This document shows positions 45,742-54,175 of a stretch of 64,000 nt of DNA, piece after piece; within the stretch, counting starts at the first letter, position 1; each line of letters opens with the position of its first letter. This DNA comes from Telluribacter sp035998675 (lineage in GTDB: Bacteria > Bacteroidota > Bacteroidia > Cytophagales > Spirosomataceae), in the NCBI RefSeq assembly GCF_035998675.1, contig NZ_DASYHI010000023.1, positions 62,001 to 126,000 of the forward strand, read 5' to 3'. The notes under the pieces were generated by a model. The model was not told the DNA's origin, ran no database searches, and worked only from the letters and a program-made list of their open reading frames with translations. Both the position numbers and the translations under genes were made by a program.

Positions 45742-45773
45742 TACAAAATTTAAGGAGGGGTACCTGGTACTTA

Positions 45774-46028
45774 ATGGATTATCCTTTGCAGACCCCTTTA
45801 TTTAACAATTTTAACCCTGCTCAGTGTATGTTGGAAATTCTGCAGTCGAGAGAGCTATTTATGGTACTTCTTCTGGCCTCCAAATTTGTTTGGTTGTACT
45901 TCTCAGGTAAATATACCGTCCGTTTTCTGGTCGAATTCACCTCCACCCGCATGGTTGGCATTCGCTCCGCTTCGGTGATGCCCCTGGTGCTGGCTATTTT
46001 GTGGGCCTGCTTCCTGTTTGCCTGTTAA
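45774..46028 (+). CDS. Small membrane protein, unrecognised
   Basis: From ATG 45774 the product has 84 residues (MDYPLQTPLFNNFNPAQCML), with a membrane helix near the middle (LFMVLLLASKFVWLYFSG) and a second at the C-terminus (VMPLVLAILWACFLFAC). A promoter-like TACTTTTG and AAGGAGGGG precede it. No family is recognised. The reading frame extends 24 codons upstream, but those lie between the -7 element and the ribosome site. Orphan gene between export operon and gamma-glutamylcyclotransferase. Confidence 0.6.
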   Translation: MDYPLQTPLFNNFNPAQCMLEILQSRELFMVLLLASKFVWLYFSGKYTVRFLVEFTSTRMVGIRSASVMPLVLAILWACFLFAC

Positions 46029-46201
46029 TAGTAGGTTGAATTAACAAATTATATTTTTGCGCCTGATTCCTAGCCAGTCAGGGGTCGAATATTGAGGCCT
46101 TACTTTCCTCCTCGGTGCCCAACCTGTTTCGGCTCTGTTTAGTACTAGTGGACCGAACAGGTACTAATCATAGTGAATATTCAGGTACCTGGGCCTTGGA
46201 A

Positions 46202-46594
46202 ATGGAAAAGGAGTACTTATTTGTATACGGTACCTTGAAGCGCGGTTTTGAGAATCCGTTTGCCAGGATGCTGCCACAGTACTCCAGCTGGGTAGGTGAA
46301 GCAACCATGCCCGGCAGGCTTTTTCAGGTGAGCTGGTATCCGGGGGCTCTGTATGAACCCGAATCGTCTTGTCTGGTGCACGGAGAAGTATTCCATTTAC
46401 TAAACCCAGGCCTTCTCCTTAAGGAACTGGACTTGTACGAAGAGGTACTACCGGTAGCAGCCGACAGCTTGTACCTAAGGCGGGAAGTACCGGTAATGTT
46501 GGCCAATCAAATAGAGCTAAACTGCTGGACTTACCTTTATAATCAGCCCGTGCGGGAGTTATGGCCCATCAGTAACGGATGTTTTGCCGGATAA
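46202..46594 (+). CDS. Gamma-glutamylcyclotransferase family protein
   Basis: The 130-residue AIG2-like/GGCT fold has the signature YLFVYGTLKRGFENPFARML at the N-terminus, MPGRLFQVSWYPG, then HGEVFHLL and a conserved acidic LDLYEEVLP with the presumed catalytic Glu. These enzymes cyclise gamma-glutamyl amines to 5-oxoproline. ATG 46202 is preferred to the 29-codon longer frame, which lacks homology. Its stop is 1 base from the convergent CoaX stop. Confidence 0.82.
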   Translation: MEKEYLFVYGTLKRGFENPFARMLPQYSSWVGEATMPGRLFQVSWYPGALYEPESSCLVHGEVFHLLNPGLLLKELDLYEEVLPVAADSLYLRREVPVMLANQIELNCWTYLYNQPVRELWPISNGCFAG

Positions 46595-46595
46595 A

Positions 46596-47372
46596 TTAAC
46601 TTTTTAAGGTACTTACCCGTTCCCCAATAATTCGTAATCCATCGAGCGTCAGTCGCCGGTCTATCTCCACAAACTCCTCCCACAGGGTGTCAATAATAGA
46701 AGATAACCCGCCCGTAGCTACCGCGATGCAGTCCCCATGAAGTTCATTTCGGATCCGCAGAATCATGGATTTGACCAGACCTTCGTAACCCAGCAGAATA
46801 CCCGCCTGAATCGCATGGGTTGTATTTTTGCCAATGGCCGAGTCGGGAAGTACTAAAGGTACTTCGGGGAGTTGGGCCGTGTTGGCAAAGAGCGCCTTCA
46901 CGGCCGTTTTCAAGCCGGGAACTATGGCTACTCCCAGAATTTCTCCCTGCCCGGAAACTGTCGTAAAGGTCAATGCGGTACCAAAGTCGACCACCACGCA
47001 GTTGCGCTGGTATTTGGTGTAAGCAGCCACGGCGTTGGCTATCAGGTCGGCCCCAATTTCGTAAGGATGGTCAATGGAAATGTGTATATCCGGAAAAATA
47101 TCCGGCCCAACCAAAATTGGCTCCTTTCCGAAGAGTCCTTTCAGCATAGTTTGCAGGGTAGGGGTAAGGGGGGGGACTACGCTACTAAGTACCAGCGTCC
47201 CGACTTCTCCGGCAGCAATGCCGGCTTCCAGCAGGTGAAGGCGAAGGGTGGTTTCGTAAAAGACGGCTGATTCCTGCACCAGGGATCGGGTGCGCCAAAC
47301 GTGTATCCAGGTGCCGGCCTGATACAAGCCAAATACGGTATCGGTATTCCCGGCATCTACGGCTAAGAGCAT
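46596..47372 (-). CDS. coaX: Type III pantothenate kinase
   Basis: The 258-residue ASKHA-fold kinase from ATG 47372 (MLLAVDAGNTDTVFGLY) phosphorylates pantothenate, the first step of coenzyme A synthesis. Motifs: N-terminal phosphate loop DAGNTDTVFG, PYEIGADLIANAVAAY, VVDFGTALTFTTV and AIVPGLKTAVKALF. The upstream 12 codons of the frame are Cys-rich and not family-like. The gene is convergent with GGCT, leaving no separate terminator. Confidence 0.93.
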   Translation of the reverse strand: MLLAVDAGNTDTVFGLYQAGTWIHVWRTRSLVQESAVFYETTLRLHLLEAGIAAGEVGTLVLSSVVPPLTPTLQTMLKGLFGKEPILVGPDIFPDIHISIDHPYEIGADLIANAVAAYTKYQRNCVVVDFGTALTFTTVSGQGEILGVAIVPGLKTAVKALFANTAQLPEVPLVLPDSAIGKNTTHAIQAGILLGYEGLVKSMILRIRNELHGDCIAVATGGLSSIIDTLWEEFVEIDRRLTLDGLRIIGERVSTLKS

Positions 47373-47596
47373 GGTTGGAGTTTTAATACACCGGCAAATA
47401 AACGGCATTAAAGCAAAATATCAGCTTTTTTAAGAACTTTTGGTCAAAAACCTGCCGGAAGAAAAAAACTCAGGTTTCCTTTTCTATTTTATTAACCATT
47501 TTGACTAATAAATCAAAAAAAGTCAGGGAAAATATCTGAGTGGCCAAAATGGGGGCTTAACGCATTCAATACTTTCCTTTCTCCTCGTCCTAAGTA

Positions 47597-47619
47597 CCAG
47601 CCTGTTTTGCTGGCTTTTT
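47597..47619 (+). terminator. Terminator-like hairpin
   Basis: CCAGC (47597-47601) pairs with GCTGG (47609-47613), then CTTTTTG. No annotated plus-strand gene ends upstream, so it may end a short untranslated RNA starting in the A/T-rich stretch near 47480-47560. Confidence 0.45.
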
Positions 47620-47822
47620 GCGGGAAAAAGTTGAGTCAAAACGGCTATAAAGAGAGCTTTGTCTTTTGCAAAATTTTAAAAGAAGGTACCAGATATGGGT
47701 ACTTCGTATCCGAAAATCATGGTTTTTTGACCAGATACGGACACAACATCTATCCCATTAAAGGCGAGGAAAAATTACCGATACAAGCGGCTGGACAGAA
47801 CTTCTTTAATGTCCGGTTTTAG
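47607..47822 (+). CDS. Possible small protein, 71 residues, unrecognised
   Basis: The product (MLAFCGKKLSQNGYKESFVF, then GYFVSENHGFLTRYGHN) has plausible composition, without stop-codon-rich bias. Its start overlaps the hairpin at 47597-47619, which would be odd if that is a terminator. No family recognised; low confidence. Confidence 0.25.
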   Translation: MLAFCGKKLSQNGYKESFVFCKILKEGTRYGYFVSENHGFLTRYGHNIYPIKGEEKLPIQAAGQNFFNVRF

Positions 47823-47917
47823 CTGAAATGAAATAGACTCCTGCTGTGTAGTTTTGGAAGGAGGTACAGGTACCCTGGTAATTTTAATGATAGATGAATT
47901 AGTTAGTAAAGGTATAT

Positions 47918-47973
47918 GTCAGGCCCACCGCAGTGGTCGAAGCCCGGGTATCGACCACTGCGGTGGGCCTGAC
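47918..47973. repeat. Long perfect inverted repeat (23-bp arms, 10-base loop)
   Basis: Arms 47918-47940 and 47951-47973 are perfectly complementary and GC-rich (core GGCCCACCGCAGTGGTCGA), around loop AGCCCGGGTA. No T-tract on either side, so not a standard terminator. It may be a mobile-element end, a protein-binding site or a structural RNA element in the transcript beyond the PAS-kinase gene. Confidence 0.8.
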
Positions 47974-48047
47974 CTGTCGCATATTCTCCCATCATCTCTA
48001 ACTTTACAACTCAATTCTCTTATCAATAATGTTTTTGGGTAATGCCG

Positions 48048-50690
48048 TTAATCTTTCAGCGGCAATATTATACTAAAGGAGGTTCCCTTTCCGATAGTAC
48101 TTTTAACCGTAATTCCGCCTCCGTGTAATTCTACCACTTTTTTGCTGATAGCCAGTCCCAGTCCACTGCCGACAAACTGGCTGCGGCCGTGCAAACGGAC
48201 AAATAGTTCAAAAACCCGGTCGCGGTAGGTCTCGTCAAAACCAATGCCGTTGTCCCGGACCCGAATGGCCACCCAGGGCTTGTCAGAAGACAAGGCGGTC
48301 GCCTTCAATTCCTCCGGGGTAGCCGGACCCGCTTCGACGTACACCTCGGGGTCAACCTCCTCCCTGGAAAATTTCAGGGCATTGCTAAGCAGGTTCTGGA
48401 AAAGCTGTCGTAACTGCACCACGTTTCCTTTGATCACGGGCAGCTGACCTACCTGTATCCGGGCCTTCTTCTCTTCAATAGCCCCATCCAGATCCTGAAG
48501 CACATTTTGCACTACTCTGTTCAGGTCGACGATCTTATGTACTTCTTTCTGGCTGGAAAACCGGGAATAGGAAAGTAAACCTTCGATTAAATCCTGCATT
48601 CGGCTTCCTGCTGAGCGCATGCGGTTCACAATATCCACGGCATTTCTGGGTAGCAGATGGCCGTATTGCCGGTCGAGTATTTCACCAAAGGATTGAATCT
48701 TTCGGGCTGGTTCCTGCAGATCGTGGGAGGCTACGTAAGCAAACTGCTCGAGGTACAGATTGGAGCGGCGGAGTTCTTCCAGCAGCTTTTCCTGCTCCTG
48801 CCGTAGCTGTACCCGGTCTGTAATATTCATAAAAGAAAGAATGAGCATGCTGTCGTTGACACGGGTCAGGGAAACATCGAACCAGGAAAGGTGAGCCTCT
48901 TCTCCAACCGGAAAAGAAATTTCAGTCCGAATGGGTTCGTCGCTTTGCAGGAAATTCCTGTAGATATCTCTGAAAGCAGATTCGCCCACCACGGGAAACA
49001 GGGAGAGGAAAGAATTTCCGGTTAATTTTTCCAGGGGAATGCCCGTGATCCGGGTAGCTCCATTGTTCGCGATTAAAATTTTAAAGTCTTCAATTTCGCC
49101 CTCTTCGTTTAAAACCGGTTCCATGGCGAATAATCCGCTGAGGGACCCGTTCAGTACACCCTGAATCATTTCTGTTTGCCGCTGGGCTTCCACCAGTGAT
49201 TTATGAATGGCCGTCACATCCACGTAATTTATCACTATGCCATTCTCAATACGATGGGCAGAAACTTTAAACCATTTATTGACTGGGGGGTAATAGCGGT
49301 GTGCCAATAGCATGGGCTCCCCCGTTTCGGCCACCTTTACAAAGTCTTCAAACAGCTCAAACTTGCCTCCGGTGAGTTTCATCAACGAAGCTCCCACCAC
49401 ATCAAAGCCGAATATTTGTTCCAGATAGGCCTGAGCAATGTGGTTGGCCTTTGAAATAGATAAATCAACTATTATTTGATTTGTATCCCGGATGGTTTCG
49501 GCGACAAGAATGGCATTTTCAGAACTGTTCAGGATATTTTCCAGGAGTTTGTTCTGAGCCTGTATTCTGAGGCTGGCATTTTTCCGTTCGGTAATATCCT
49601 TAAAAATGGACAGCGCGCCATCATTAAGCCGGGTAACTGACACATCAAACCAAAGCCTGATTTCCCCTTTTCTAAACGGTTGCTCGATTCGGAATGCCTC
49701 CCCGGATTCGATGACTTCGGCGTAGGAGGGGATAAAACGGATGGCTTCCGGCGAAAGCTGCCGGAGGGTTAAGTTCTGGAAGTCCTTTTCCCGGAAAAAA
49801 CCCGAATTAAGTACCGCCTGGTTGTATTGCGTAGCCTTGAAATCAACAATGGTTCCTTTGTCATTACGGATTGGCTCCCAAAGCATTATAAAGTCATGGC
49901 TGCTATCCATGATCTGAACCAGGAGTTGAGCCTGCTGTCGGGCCTGACGTATGACCTTTTGCTTTTCGGTACTGCTGTAGTAACTCAGCATAATTCCATC
50001 GCCGCACCTGGATACAGCTACGTAAAAACTCTGCTCATGTTGTGGGTAGTACTGCTCATCTACAAACGACTCTCCAGTTTCAATAACCTGGATGTACTTA
50101 CTGAAATGCCCGATCGACTTTGTGCCAGGATACCAGTCAGTTAACAACCAGCCTACTTGCGCATTTACCCCCAATGCCGGATTTTCGATGGCCGCCTGGT
50201 TCTGGTAACTAAGCCGTAGGTTTTCTATTTGACCCAATTCATTCCGGACCGCTTCAAAAATAAGGATGCAAGTCAGGTTGGTCTGCTGAAGATGTTTCCC
50301 GATTTCCATAGCCACCTTTTCATTTGCTGCATCAGGATTGTCCAACCGAACTACCAAAGATTCTCCCAATGCTTCGACCTGGTAGTATAGTTCCTGGTTG
50401 CGGAGATGAGAATAGGCTGGTTGCAGCAGACCCGTCTGCTGAACTTTTGATTTGTAAACTTCTGCCATAGATTTTTTAAAAGGAGCGGAAGAAACTATTT
50501 CCTCAATTAAAATCGGCGTGGCGACCTGGCCAGGGCAGGCAAGCAAAGCCCGGGCCTGCTGATTAATGGCACGTACTTCAAAATCAATCCCATCGCCGCC
50601 TTCCTTTGGGTTACAAATCAGGAAACCATGGATAGAGTTATCCAGGACATGATTATATAAAACCTGTGTAGGATCTAAATTCACAAACAT
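48048..50690 (-). CDS. PAS-domain sensor histidine kinase (soluble)
   Basis: The 880-residue protein from ATG 50690 (a GTG one codon upstream is possible) has no membrane helix. About five PAS-like units fill residues 10-630. Several are the same subtype as in the giant kinase at 10923 (a VRNxxGxIxxx segment, then RYRE-like lines and DITERK linkers): FEAVRNELGQIENLRLSYQN, LWEPIRNDKGTIVDFKATQY and METVLNEEGEIEDFK-like. HisKA has His656 (VASHDLQEPARK). The HATPase has the N-box LLSNALKFS, RDNGIGFD, SGLGLAISKKVVELHGGG and TSFSIILPL. It autophosphorylates in response to an unknown cytoplasmic signal. No response regulator nearby. Confidence 0.9.
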   Translation of the reverse strand: MFVNLDPTQVLYNHVLDNSIHGFLICNPKEGGDGIDFEVRAINQQARALLACPGQVATPILIEEIVSSAPFKKSMAEVYKSKVQQTGLLQPAYSHLRNQELYYQVEALGESLVVRLDNPDAANEKVAMEIGKHLQQTNLTCILIFEAVRNELGQIENLRLSYQNQAAIENPALGVNAQVGWLLTDWYPGTKSIGHFSKYIQVIETGESFVDEQYYPQHEQSFYVAVSRCGDGIMLSYYSSTEKQKVIRQARQQAQLLVQIMDSSHDFIMLWEPIRNDKGTIVDFKATQYNQAVLNSGFFREKDFQNLTLRQLSPEAIRFIPSYAEVIESGEAFRIEQPFRKGEIRLWFDVSVTRLNDGALSIFKDITERKNASLRIQAQNKLLENILNSSENAILVAETIRDTNQIIVDLSISKANHIAQAYLEQIFGFDVVGASLMKLTGGKFELFEDFVKVAETGEPMLLAHRYYPPVNKWFKVSAHRIENGIVINYVDVTAIHKSLVEAQRQTEMIQGVLNGSLSGLFAMEPVLNEEGEIEDFKILIANNGATRITGIPLEKLTGNSFLSLFPVVGESAFRDIYRNFLQSDEPIRTEISFPVGEEAHLSWFDVSLTRVNDSMLILSFMNITDRVQLRQEQEKLLEELRRSNLYLEQFAYVASHDLQEPARKIQSFGEILDRQYGHLLPRNAVDIVNRMRSAGSRMQDLIEGLLSYSRFSSQKEVHKIVDLNRVVQNVLQDLDGAIEEKKARIQVGQLPVIKGNVVQLRQLFQNLLSNALKFSREEVDPEVYVEAGPATPEELKATALSSDKPWVAIRVRDNGIGFDETYRDRVFELFVRLHGRSQFVGSGLGLAISKKVVELHGGGITVKSTIGKGTSFSIILPLKD

Positions 50691-50783
50691 CACGAGGAAA
50701 TTAAACTTTACCCCCTTCCTATACTGGCAAGGGCAAGTTAGATGATTGGATTAATTCCGTATTTGGAGAGGAGGAGTATCTTA

Positions 50784-50805
50784 TTTCTAGCCTAACGGTT
50801 AGAAA
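50784..50805. promoter_or_regulatory. Imperfect palindrome upstream of the PAS kinase
   Basis: TTTCTAGCC-TAAC-GGTTAGAAA forms nine pairs with one G-T mismatch, about 95 bases before the kinase start. Operator-like, but the regulator is unknown. Confidence 0.3.
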
Positions 50806-50982
50806 ATACGTCAAACGTTTTACTATTTTAGCGCCTGGCAAAATTAATATATTTTAGGAGTTTTTTATTTAAAGTTTCAATTTCTTAGAAAAGTCAGGGG
50901 CAACATTTATTAAACGGCATGGTTTTCTTATTCGGCAGAGTACCCGCGTCCGAAGAAAAATAGTAACTCTAAACCCAGGTAC

Positions 50983-51900
50983 CTACTCCAGCATACGGTA
51001 AGTAACAAAGGCTACCTGACGGCCATCCGGTGACCAGCTGGGTACGTTAATGGTGCCCTGTCCTCCGAAAAAGACCTGCGTCAGGTCTTTAATCTGACGG
51101 GTTTCCATATTCATCAGCCTAAGCTTCACATCTTTCCCGAACGGGTGCTGGCCTTTTTGGTCTTCTAGGTAACTTATATAAACCAGCCACTTACCATCGG
51201 GCGAGGGATGACCAAACCAGTTGTCGTAGGTATCATTGGTCAATTGTTCCTGCTGACTCCCGTCCGGTTGCATCCGGTACAGGTGCATCCGACCAGTTCG
51301 GTTGGAGTTGAAGTAGATCCATTGGCCGTCGTAGGAGTATTCAGGGCCGTCGTCGAGGCCGGGCGCATCGGTCAAGCGCTTTTCCTCGCCTCCTTTGGTT
51401 GGAATACTATATACATCCCAGGCTTCTTCCCGCTGGGCACAGTAAACCAGGGTTTTTCCATCAGGTGAAATTCCATGCCAGTAGGAGGGGGCCTTCTCAG
51501 TGATCAGCCGGGCAGTACCTCCCTCGGCGGGCAATGTATATATGCGGGATTTGGCCCCCTTCGTTACCAGGGGATCATTGTGGCTGACCACCAACAGTTT
51601 TCCATCAAACGAAAGACCATGGTCATTGTTGAGGCGGTCGGCGGTGCCGGTGGGTATAATCCCCAGCTTCTTACCGGATCTGGATATTTTTTCCAGTTTG
51701 CCGTCCGCGTTGATAATGAAAAACTGGCCATTGCGGGCCCAGTTCGGCGCTTCAAAGTGGCGTTTCTCCTTCAGGAGTACCGTCCTTTTGCCGGTTTTTA
51801 CATCAATAGTTTCCAGGGTACTTTCAACGTTGGTACGGGGTTGTGCCAGACTAGGTTTTACAGCCAGTGCCAGTAGCCCAAATAGTATGGTTAGTCTCAT
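50983..51900 (-). CDS. TolB-like beta-propeller protein, exported
   Basis: The 305-residue protein has a signal peptide (MRLTILFGLLALAVKPSLAQ) and PD40/WD40-like propeller blades: HGISPDGKTLVYCAQ, YSYDGQWIYFNSNRTGRMHL, HPSPDGKWLVYISY and PSWSPDGRQVAFVTYR at the end. TolB-family proteins are periplasmic scaffolds; this short one lacks the TolB N-terminal domain and is likely a solute- or polymer-associated sensor or enzyme partner. Single gene in its own unit. Confidence 0.85.
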   Translation of the reverse strand: MRLTILFGLLALAVKPSLAQPRTNVESTLETIDVKTGKRTVLLKEKRHFEAPNWARNGQFFIINADGKLEKISRSGKKLGIIPTGTADRLNNDHGLSFDGKLLVVSHNDPLVTKGAKSRIYTLPAEGGTARLITEKAPSYWHGISPDGKTLVYCAQREEAWDVYSIPTKGGEEKRLTDAPGLDDGPEYSYDGQWIYFNSNRTGRMHLYRMQPDGSQQEQLTNDTYDNWFGHPSPDGKWLVYISYLEDQKGQHPFGKDVKLRLMNMETRQIKDLTQVFFGGQGTINVPSWSPDGRQVAFVTYRMLE

Positions 51901-51995
51901 GAGTTGCGTTTTATTTTATTCTAATAAGCGAACTCTATGACCTGTTATACTGACTACTTTCTGATAATTACAGGCAGGGTAACAGGGAGGTAAGC

Positions 51996-52533
51996 TTATT
52001 CGCGCCAGCCTTCGGGTTTAAACGGGGTACTTGAATTAATGTACTCACAGATGGCCGTAGGTACCCGGGGCGGACCTCCGTAAATACTGATTGCTGGCAT
52101 ATTAGGGGGTGTCGGTTCAGGAGTAGGACGGCGGCCGATGAGAGCAAAAAATAGCTCTTCGTCCCAATTTAGAATTTCACCATTTTCATCATAAGCCCCA
52201 ATGGGCAAGCCTATAACATCTTTCCGGTCGAGCCAGTAGCGCAGCTCGCTAACCGTAGATGTCGAGAAAAAACCTACTACTATTTCCTTCGAATTGGCTG
52301 CATTCCGGATATTCCCGATGGGAGCTGTAGGTGGCGTGTCCGCCAGGTTACCCGAATTCTGGGTCTGGGTTTCGACCACGGTTAATCCGGATAATCCGCG
52401 GCTCGGGTAGGTTGGTAATCATGCCATCGACTATTTGCGGGTCAAAAGCATCCACGCAGCCCGATAGTGCCAGGCAAACTGCCAACACGACCAGCCAAGT
52501 AATTTCTTTTAGGTTTATCAGAAGCCTATTCGT
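51996..52533 (-). pseudogene. DUF4249 lipoprotein remnant with internal deletions
   Basis: Reading the minus strand from about 52518, one frame gives INLKEITWLVVLAVCLALSG then CVDAFDPQ, IVDGMITNLPEPRIIRIN, the lipoprotein start of a DUF4249 protein. The frame then shifts by one base near 52381 into the C-terminal block ETQTQNSGNLADTPPTAPIG to KPEGWRE. The intact paralogue at 52916 has about 290 residues between these two blocks and a further eight residues between DPQ and IVDG. No ATG precedes the first block (ATA is at the expected place). Start loss, two deletions and a frameshift make this a clear pseudogene; the C-terminal half alone could be mistaken for a 127-residue gene. Confidence 0.85.
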
Positions 52534-52773
52534 TTACTCAAACTTAACATTATAGGTCAGACTATGCTACCCGCAGAGTACCTTGATGGAGTAGTTTCCG
52601 TCGTTGTCGGTACCGTTGGTGGTTTTCTCGTAGTCAATCACAATCGCCGCCCGTACCAGGGGCCGGCCCGTGGCGGAGTCGCGGACGGTACCCGAGAGGG
52701 TGTAACTTTGCTGGGCGTAGCCGTGAATGGCAAGTAGTACAACAAAGGAAAAGAGCAGGTAAAAACGGGTCAT
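52534..52773 (-). pseudogene. TonB-dependent receptor remnant (both ends, middle lost)
   Basis: From ATG 52773 the frame encodes a signal peptide (MTRFYLLFSFVVLLAIHGYA) and the carboxypeptidase-regulatory-like domain opening YTLSGTVRDSATGRPLVRAA to GNYSIKVL, then CG and TAG at 52567. After this stop, in the same frame, codons for SLTYNVKFE and TAA (52534) follow, which look like the very last strand of a TonB-dependent receptor. Roughly 750 residues of plug and barrel are missing between the two. The DUF4249 remnant follows at once, so the pair is a decayed receptor-lipoprotein operon. Confidence 0.75.
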
Positions 52774-52915
52774 AGACAGGCGTGGGAAATAGAGGAATAT
52801 AGTGAATGAGGGTAGCTCCGGTAACAGAGCGGGAGAAATATAACTAAATATGTAATTAGTGAAAATTTTTTTATACCTTTTTCCACCGAAAGTGTTCACA
52901 CCCCTGCAGTTCTCT

Positions 52916-54175
52916 ATGCGCACCTATACCAGACTTTCTCTCTGCCTTCTGTTTTTAGCCCTGATACCTACCGCCTGCGTGGATAGCTACGACCCGCAAC
53001 TGCCGGGGAATATTGATGTTGTCATCGTGGATGGTACCATCAATAACCTGCCTGAGCAGCAGGTTATCCGGCTCAACCGCTCCAAAAGCGACCCCATCAA
53101 TGGCCGGCCCGGCTTCATGCCCCTGACCAAAGCCATGGTACTTGTTATTGTGGATTCTTCGCAAGTAGTGGAAGCGCACGAAACCGTGGACGGTGTCTAC
53201 TACCTTCCTGCCGACTTCCGGGGTAAGATCGGCCACGCCTACCAGCTGCGCTTTACACTCAGCGATGGGAGTACCTATCAGTCTACCCAGCAGATTATGC
53301 CGGATGTACCTACCATCGGCAAGATACGGGTGGAGTTTAATCTCAATAGCCTTTCCCCTACGCTATTGGATGGCTACACAGCTGCGCACGATTTCTATAT
53401 TGACACACAGGACCCGGAGGGGCAACCCAACTATTACAAATGGGACTGGAAGGTCTGGGAAAATCAGGAGTGGTGCCGTTCTTGCGAGAAAGGTCTATAT
53501 TCTATTGATACTGTAGAGGTAAAATATTCAGCAAATGGATTTATGTACTTTGAGACTGGTAACCAATTATTTGAAAAATGTTTCTACCCACCTCCTTCAG
53601 TCAATACTGGTAATATACGACCTTACTGGATCTATGATTATAAGTGCCGGACCAAGTGCTGGGCTATCTTCTCTGGTGCTGAACTAAATCTATTTGCCGA
53701 TAGCTATACCGATGGAAGACTTATTTCTAACCGAAGAGTCGCGCAGATTCCCTTCTACCAACACGGCGGCTCCCTGGTTGAGCTCCGGCAATCAAGTCTT
53801 ACCCCCTCGGCTTATCGCTTCTACAAGGATATGGAAGAGCAAACCCAGAACATCGGTAGCATAGTTGACCCGCCACCCACTGCCTCGGTAGGTAATGTGC
53901 AGAACGTTGCTAACCGCCGTGAGATAGTAGTAGGCTACTTTACTGCTGCGGGTGTCGCTACGGTCAGGTACTGGTTTGACAGGAAAGATACCCGGGGCGA
54001 GCCCCCTGGTTTGTTCCTAATGGTAGGACGCGAACCTACCCCCGAGCCTCCACCTCATGAAGGAACAATTGTTCAAATTCTAGATAAAAATAGCTTGCGC
54101 GCGCGCCCCTATACGGCTGTTTGTGTCGATAGTGAAAATCAAACCTCTTATATGCCGCAGGGATGGAGGGAGTGA
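52916..54175 (+). CDS. DUF4249 lipoprotein
   Basis: The 419-residue protein from ATG 52916 (MRTYTRLSLCLLFLALIPTA) has a lipoprotein signal with the cysteine in TACVDSYDPQ. DUF4249 body: VIVDGTINNLPEQQVIRLNR, AMVLVIVDSSQVVEAHE, YQLRFTLSDGSTYQSTQQ, GSIVDPPPTASVGNVQNVAN and ending MPQGWRE. These outer-membrane lipoproteins normally partner a TonB receptor encoded just upstream or downstream; here no intact receptor is adjacent and the only receptor is the divergent remnant. The upstream 19 codons of the frame are not signal-like. Orphan DUF4249 with otherwise normal length. Ten cysteines in the central region are unusual. Confidence 0.85.
   Translation: MRTYTRLSLCLLFLALIPTACVDSYDPQLPGNIDVVIVDGTINNLPEQQVIRLNRSKSDPINGRPGFMPLTKAMVLVIVDSSQVVEAHETVDGVYYLPADFRGKIGHAYQLRFTLSDGSTYQSTQQIMPDVPTIGKIRVEFNLNSLSPTLLDGYTAAHDFYIDTQDPEGQPNYYKWDWKVWENQEWCRSCEKGLYSIDTVEVKYSANGFMYFETGNQLFEKCFYPPPSVNTGNIRPYWIYDYKCRTKCWAIFSGAELNLFADSYTDGRLISNRRVAQIPFYQHGGSLVELRQSSLTPSAYRFYKDMEEQTQNIGSIVDPPPTASVGNVQNVANRREIVVGYFTAAGVATVRYWFDRKDTRGEPPGLFLMVGREPTPEPPPHEGTIVQILDKNSLRARPYTAVCVDSENQTSYMPQGWRE

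Larger units (their letters stand above)
47373..48047. other. Intergenic region (675 bases) with two hairpins and a possible small gene
   Basis: Between the CoaX start and the PAS-kinase stop are a terminator-like hairpin at 47597-47619, a 71-codon plus-strand frame (47607-47822) and an exceptional 23-bp inverted repeat (47918-47973). No tRNA-like fold recognised. Confidence 0.5.

Noticed and set aside
52567..52923. A 118-residue protein starting at 52923
   Set aside because: The first 50 codons are not family-like; the receptor signal peptide begins at ATG 52773. The gene is a remnant.
54100..54110. GCGCGCGC run
   Set aside because: Only an isolated short dinucleotide repeat inside the DUF4249 coding region; expected by chance.
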